Of a DNA stretch of 33,520 nt, positions 30,119 through 33,520 are shown piece by piece. Source of the DNA: Methylobacterium crusticola (GTDB taxonomy: Bacteria; Pseudomonadota; Alphaproteobacteria; Rhizobiales; Beijerinckiaceae); NCBI RefSeq assembly GCF_003574465.1, contig NZ_QOWC01000085.1, positions 1-33,520 of the forward strand, read 5' to 3'. A program made the position numbers and the translations under genes. A model generated the notes under the pieces. That model was not told the origin of the DNA, did not search any database, and was given only the letters and a program-made list of their open reading frames with translations. How positions within the stretch are numbered: the first letter of the stretch is position 1; every line of letters begins with the position of its first letter.

Positions 30119-30607
30119 ATGAAGCGCTTGCGGGCCTTGGCCGGTGCCCTGACGGGCTGGTCGGAGCGAGACGAGCAGCCGCGGCGCCAGGTCGGGGTGC
30201 TCCCGACGCGCCCGGGGCCCGACGGCGCCCTCCAGGTCATGCTGATCACCTCCCGGGAGACCCGCCGCTGGGTCATCCCCAAGGGCTGGCCCATGAAGGG
30301 CCTGAAGAACTACGAGGCGGCGGCGCGGGAGGCCTACGAGGAGGCCGGCCTGATCGGCCGCGTCGGCAAGCGCGCGATCGGCAGCTACTTCTACCGCAAG
30401 CGCCTCAAGAGCCGCGACACGGTGCTGTGCCAGGTCCAGGTGTTCCGCCTGGACGTGCGCAAGCAGCTCAAGACCTGGCCCGAGCAGCACGAGCGCGAGG
30501 GGCACTGGTTCACCGTCCAGGAAGCCGCCGAGGCGGTGACCGAGGTCGGCCTCGCCGCCCTCATCCGGGCGACCGGCGCGCATGGCGCGGAATCGCGCAA
30601 GTCCTAA
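30119..30607 (+). CDS. NUDIX hydrolase, alphaproteobacterial DIPP-like
   Basis: A 162-residue NUDIX-fold protein. After QVGVLPTRPGPDGALQVMLI comes SRETRRWVIPKGWPMKGLKN and the NUDIX helix EAAAREAYEEAGLIG. The REXXEEXG metal-binding core is intact, but in the consensus GX5EX7REUXEEXGU the first glutamate falls on Leu (in KGL). The text WVIPKGWPMKG is typical of a branch resembling diphosphoinositol/diadenosine polyphosphate hydrolases in alphaproteobacteria, where this helix is often non-canonical. Likely substrates are nucleoside or inositol polyphosphates, undetermined. It lies 273 bp after ohrR, so it probably has its own promoter; the gap contains a small AT-richer stretch (TGGTTTGCCGGGCAACGATT, 29892-29911) but no clear -35/-10 pair. 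Confidence 0.87.
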   Translation: MKRLRALAGALTGWSERDEQPRRQVGVLPTRPGPDGALQVMLITSRETRRWVIPKGWPMKGLKNYEAAAREAYEEAGLIGRVGKRAIGSYFYRKRLKSRDTVLCQVQVFRLDVRKQLKTWPEQHEREGHWFTVQEAAEAVTEVGLAALIRATGAHGAESRKS

Positions 30608-30842
30608 CCGCACCCGCGCGACGTGCCTCTCCGGCGAGCAGTCATGCCTGGAATATGGGCAGAACGACCGCGTGCGCCCTGCCTTGCCGTCGACCGGCGG
30701 CGGGGCGCCTGCCTGGTCTGTCATCATCCCGGGTGCGCGCCGCGCGCCGGCCCCTATCGCACCGTCACACGGCCCCGCTATGACGCGCGGCGTAACCGGG
30801 CCGCGCCCGGGCCCGGCGGATGTCTCGAAGGATCGCGACGCG

Positions 30843-31559
30843 ATGGCGATGGTGCAGGCCTTCCAGCCCGGCGAGTTCCTGAACTCGGCCCTCAGCCTCC
30901 TCTGCGCCTTCGTGCTCGGAACGCTCATCGGGGCCGAGCGGCAGTATCGGCAGCGCACCGCGGGCCTGCGCACCAACGTGCTGGTGGCGGTCGGCGCCGC
31001 CGCCTTCGTGGATCTCGGCATGCGGCTCGGCCACGGCGACGGCGCGATCCGGATCGTCGCCTACGTGGTCTCGGGCGTCGGCTTCCTGGGCGCCGGCGTG
31101 ATCATGAAGGAGGGCATGAACGTCCGCGGCCTCAACACGGCGGCGACGTTGTGGTGCTCGGCCGCGGTCGGGGCCCTGTCGGGCGTCGACATGGGGGGCG
31201 AGGCGGTGCTGCTCACCGCGGCGGTGCTGGCCGGCAACACCCTGCTGCGCCCGCTCGTCAACGCCATCAATCGCATCCCCATCGACGAGCGCCAGACGGA
31301 GGCGACCTACGAGGTGCGCGCCACCACCCACACCGACCGCCTCGGCGCGGTGCGCGACCTGCTGGTGGAGCGGCTGGAGGCGGCCGACTACCCGGTGCGC
31401 GAGGTCGAGGTGGAGGAGCGCGGCGAGGACGAGGTCGAGCTCGTCGCGACGCTCCTCAGCACCGCCATCGACCCCGCCGAGATCGAGGCCGTGACGGCCC
31501 GGCTCGAGAGGACCGACGGCGTCCGCCACGCCACCTGGACGGTGCGCACCTCGGATTAG
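30843..31559 (+). CDS. MgtC/SapB-family membrane protein
   Basis: A 238-residue protein with about five N-terminal transmembrane helices (to ~residue 145) and a soluble ACT-like C-terminal domain (~155-238). The membrane part carries the MgtC pattern: LCAFVLGTLIGAERQYRQRT, GLRTNVLVAVGAAAFVDLG, VSGVGFLGAGVIMKEGMNVR and GLNTAATLWCSAAVGALSG. Family members help growth in low Mg2+ and modulate membrane ATPase activity and phosphate control in some pathogens; they are not themselves proven Mg2+ transporters. ATG 30843 is chosen because AAGGA lies 10 bases upstream and it matches family length; ATG 30780 would add 21 Pro/Arg-rich residues. No Mg2+-sensing leader could be recognised in the 235 bp upstream. 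Confidence 0.9.
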   Translation: MAMVQAFQPGEFLNSALSLLCAFVLGTLIGAERQYRQRTAGLRTNVLVAVGAAAFVDLGMRLGHGDGAIRIVAYVVSGVGFLGAGVIMKEGMNVRGLNTAATLWCSAAVGALSGVDMGGEAVLLTAAVLAGNTLLRPLVNAINRIPIDERQTEATYEVRATTHTDRLGAVRDLLVERLEAADYPVREVEVEERGEDEVELVATLLSTAIDPAEIEAVTARLERTDGVRHATWTVRTSD

Positions 31560-31568
31560 GGCTCCCGG

Positions 31569-31606
31569 GGATCCGGGGCCCCGTCCGGGCAGGGTGACCC
31601 GGATCC
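31569..31606. terminator. 9-bp perfect stem-loop between convergent mgtC-like and NTF2-fold genes
   Basis: GGATCCGGG (31569-31577) and CCCGGATCC (31598-31606) are exact reverse complements with a 20-base loop, in the 123-bp gap between convergent stops. The position fits a bidirectional terminator; there is no T-tract, and the loop is long. Confidence 0.4.
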
Positions 31607-31682
31607 AGCCCCGCAGGAGCGCGGCCGGGAGACCGCCGCCCCTGCGGAGCGCCGCGGGGGGCGAGGCGTCCGCCGGGCGCGC

Positions 31683-32105
31683 TCAAGCGCCGGCGGGCGG
31701 GACCTCCGCCGGCTCCGGGATGACGGAGACGTGGGCGGCCACGACCTTCCAGCCGTCCGGGAAGCGGCGCCAGGTCTGGCTCTGGCGCCCGACCGCCCCC
31801 GGGCTGCCGGCCCGGTAGAACAGCGTCATGGCGGTGGCGAAGTCGTGCCCGTGGGTGGTGATCACCGTCGCGTCGAGCGTGCGCGCCAGCCCCACCGGCG
31901 CGCGGGCGCGGCGGAAGGCCCGGATCGCGTCCATGCCGTAGAGGTTCTCGGCCCCGCCGTACCGGATGGTGCGGGGATCGTCCCAGAACGCCGCCTCCAG
32001 GGCGGCGACGTCGTTGCCGACCAGCGCCGCCTCGTAGGCCGCGAAGGCGGCCTCCACTTCCGCCCTCACGGCGGGATCGTCGGTGTCCACGTCGGCTCTC
32101 TCCAT
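31683..32105 (-). CDS. HpxZ/AtzH-type NTF2-fold protein (DUF3225)
   Basis: A 140-residue cytosolic protein of the NTF2/SnoaL-like fold, DUF3225 type. It shows NDVAALEAAFWDDPRTIRYG followed by GAENLYGMDAIRAFRRAR, and the end pattern GRQSQTWRRFPDGWKVVAAH then VSVIPE. The family accompanies AtzE-type amidases: HpxZ in the hpxWXYZ oxalurate/ureide genes of Klebsiella and AtzH in cyanurate operons. Its role is uncertain, perhaps a lyase or accessory protein. It lies 83 bases after the amidase stop on the same strand, so it is probably co-transcribed with it. ATG 32105 gives MERADVDTDDPAV, a fair family start; the longer frame upstream is Gly/Ala/Pro-rich. Confidence 0.85.
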   Translation of the reverse strand: MERADVDTDDPAVRAEVEAAFAAYEAALVGNDVAALEAAFWDDPRTIRYGGAENLYGMDAIRAFRRARAPVGLARTLDATVITTHGHDFATAMTLFYRAGSPGAVGRQSQTWRRFPDGWKVVAAHVSVIPEPAEVPPAGA

Positions 32106-32188
32106 GCCTCCGGTCCCGGGAGAACCGCCCGGTCCCGGCTGAGTGTCCGGGCGCGCCGCACCGGGCGGGCGGAGGGCGCGCGGCCGTC

Positions 32189-33520
32189 CTACGGGAGCGC
32201 CGCCACCGGCGCCCGCCCGATTCCGGCCCGCTCCAGCGCCCGCGCCACCCGCAGGCACAGATCCTCGCGCCAGGGCGCGGCGATGACCTGCACCCCGAGC
32301 GGCAGCCCCCCGTCCGGCCAGACCGGCACGGCGGCGACCGGCAGGCCGATGAACGAGACCGGCTGCGTGAACACGCCGATGTTCGGCCGCAGCGGCATCG
32401 GTACGCCGTCGAGGACGAGGGTGGTCTCGCCGCCCCGCGGCGCCCGGCAGGGCGTCGCGGGGGCCAGGATCACGTCGACGCCCTCGAACAGGGCCGCCAC
32501 CCGGGCCGCGTACCAGCGCCGGAAGCGCTGCGCCCGCTCCACCAGCGGGGCCGGGATCATGGCGCCGGCGAGCAGGCGGTCGCGCACCGCCGGGTCGAAG
32601 TCGCCCGGGCGGGCGCGGAGGCGGTCGAGGTGCAGGGCGGCGCCCTCGGCGGCCGTGATCACGTAGGCCGCGGCCCGGGCCCGCGCCGCCTCGGGGATCT
32701 CCACCACGGACCGCGCACCCAGCGCCGCCGCGGCCAGACCCACCGCCGCGAAGGCGGCCGGATCCCCGCCGGTGGCGAAGTAGCCGCCCGCCACCGCGAT
32801 GCGCAGGCTCCCGGTGCCGTCCTCGAGGGTCGGGGTCGCCGGCTCCGGGGGACGCGCCCGCGCCACCGGGTCCTCGGGATCGGGACCCTGCATCGCGTCG
32901 TAGGCGAGCGCGAGGTCGCCCACCGTGCGGGCCATGGGCCCGAGATGGTCGAGGCTGCCGACGAACGGGAAGCTGCCGGCCCGGCTCAGGCGCCCGTAGG
33001 TGGGCTTGAGGCCGAACACGCCGCAGAAGGCGCCCGGCACCCGGATCGAGCCGTTGGTGTCGGAGCCGAGCGTCAGCGGCACCATCCCGGCGGCCAGCGC
33101 CGCGCCCGACCCGCCCGACGAGCCGCCGCTCATGCGGGCGAGGTCGTGCGGGTTGCGGCTCGGCCCGTCGTGGACGTTCTCGCCGGTGAAGTCGTAGGCG
33201 TACTCGCCCATGTTGAGGGCGCCGACCAGGATCGCGCCGGCCGCCTCCAGGCGGCGCACCAAGCAGGCGTCGCGGCCGGCCGCCGGGTGCTCGCGGTTGA
33301 TCCGCGAGCCCGCCCGGGTCGGCAGCCCGGCGACGTCGAACAGGTTCTTGACCGCGAACGGCACCCCGGCGAGGGGGCCGGCCGGCTCGCCGCGGGCGAG
33401 CCGCGCGTCGAGGGCCTCCGCCGCCGCCAGCGCCCGGTCGCCGGTCACGTCCGTGAAGGCGTTCACCGCCGGGTCGGCGGCCGCGATGCGGGCGAGGGCG
33501 GCCGCGACGGCGTCGCGCGC
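32189..33520 (-). CDS. AtzE/HpxY-type amidase (amidase signature family), 5'-truncated by the window edge
   Basis: 443 residues of an amidase-signature enzyme whose first ~15-30 residues lie beyond base 33520. The Ser-cisSer-Lys triad is visible: Lys in FAVKNLFDVAG, the cis-Ser in MSGGSSGGSGAALAAG, and the nucleophilic Ser in LGSDTNGSIRVPGAFCG. The NGSIRVP version (rather than GGSIRxP) and the GENVHDGPSRNPHDLARMSG segment point to the AtzE group: 1-carboxybiuret hydrolase in cyanurate breakdown, or HpxY-like members in ureide breakdown. Such enzymes work with a small DUF4089 subunit (AtzG/HpxX), which would be expected just upstream, outside the window. The NTF2-fold gene downstream matches both operon types, so the pathway is undecided. 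Confidence 0.9.
   Translation of the reverse strand, partial: ARDAVAAALARIAAADPAVNAFTDVTGDRALAAAEALDARLARGEPAGPLAGVPFAVKNLFDVAGLPTRAGSRINREHPAAGRDACLVRRLEAAGAILVGALNMGEYAYDFTGENVHDGPSRNPHDLARMSGGSSGGSGAALAAGMVPLTLGSDTNGSIRVPGAFCGVFGLKPTYGRLSRAGSFPFVGSLDHLGPMARTVGDLALAYDAMQGPDPEDPVARARPPEPATPTLEDGTGSLRIAVAGGYFATGGDPAAFAAVGLAAAALGARSVVEIPEAARARAAAYVITAAEGAALHLDRLRARPGDFDPAVRDRLLAGAMIPAPLVERAQRFRRWYAARVAALFEGVDVILAPATPCRAPRGGETTLVLDGVPMPLRPNIGVFTQPVSFIGLPVAAVPVWPDGGLPLGVQVIAAPWREDLCLRVARALERAGIGRAPVAALP

Noticed and set aside
30608..30842. Mg2+-sensing leader (riboswitch) before the MgtC-like gene
   Set aside because: No recognisable M-box elements or attenuator hairpin with a T-tract could be identified by eye.

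Overview
The window looks like chromosomal DNA of a very GC-rich alphaproteobacterium of the order Hyphomicrobiales, most plausibly a Methylobacterium. The evidence is composition (coding third positions are almost always G or C), a C4-pathway 5-aminolevulinate synthase, an alphaproteobacterial histidyl-tRNA synthetase, a HisZ/HisG pair, a three-domain LplT-PlsC-AAS phospholipid repair protein, and the core order murA / DUF2948 / hisD / UPF0262 / small phosphatase. The genus is an inference from style and gene order; no database was consulted. No rRNA, tRNA, CRISPR array or recognisable transposase was seen.

Layout. 1-4160: end of a possible PspA-like gene, a YiaA/YiaB membrane protein and the aas-type fusion (envelope maintenance). 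4281-8667: an isochorismatase-fold hydrolase, a LysR regulator divergent from an SBF-type transporter with an LTTR-like operator between them, and an O-antigen ligase-like protein. A coding-like remnant lies behind the LysR gene. 8840-13397: hisS, then hisZ-hisG-GNAT, with the same GCTCTAGAGC element ahead of hisS and of hisZ. 13466-16546: hemA, divergent from a 59-aa small protein and murA.

16593-22944 is an accessory block. It holds an aromatic-ring FAD monooxygenase and an AAHS-type transporter on the minus strand, a divergent MarR regulator with a strong palindromic operator candidate, a DSD1-type PLP enzyme, a DapA-superfamily aldolase/lyase and a small secreted protein. It sits where murA is usually followed directly by DUF2948-hisD, and the core run resumes at 23193 (DUF2948, hisD, UPF0262, low-Mr phosphatase, to 26074). 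This is the best candidate for an undescribed catabolic module: an aromatic or amino-acid-like substrate is imported, hydroxylated and perhaps cleaved by an aldolase, under MarR control.

26115-33520: an AzlCD amino-acid exporter, an NlpC/P60 peptidase, a small unknown protein behind a TGC-type palindrome, an OhrR peroxide sensor with no neighbouring ohr, a NUDIX hydrolase, an MgtC-like membrane protein, and the end of an AtzE/HpxY-type amidase gene followed by an HpxZ/AtzH-type NTF2-fold gene. Several short tandem repeats and perfect inverted repeats lie in the intergenic spaces; the clearest is a 5 x 17 bp array that begins inside the last codons of the DSD1 gene.
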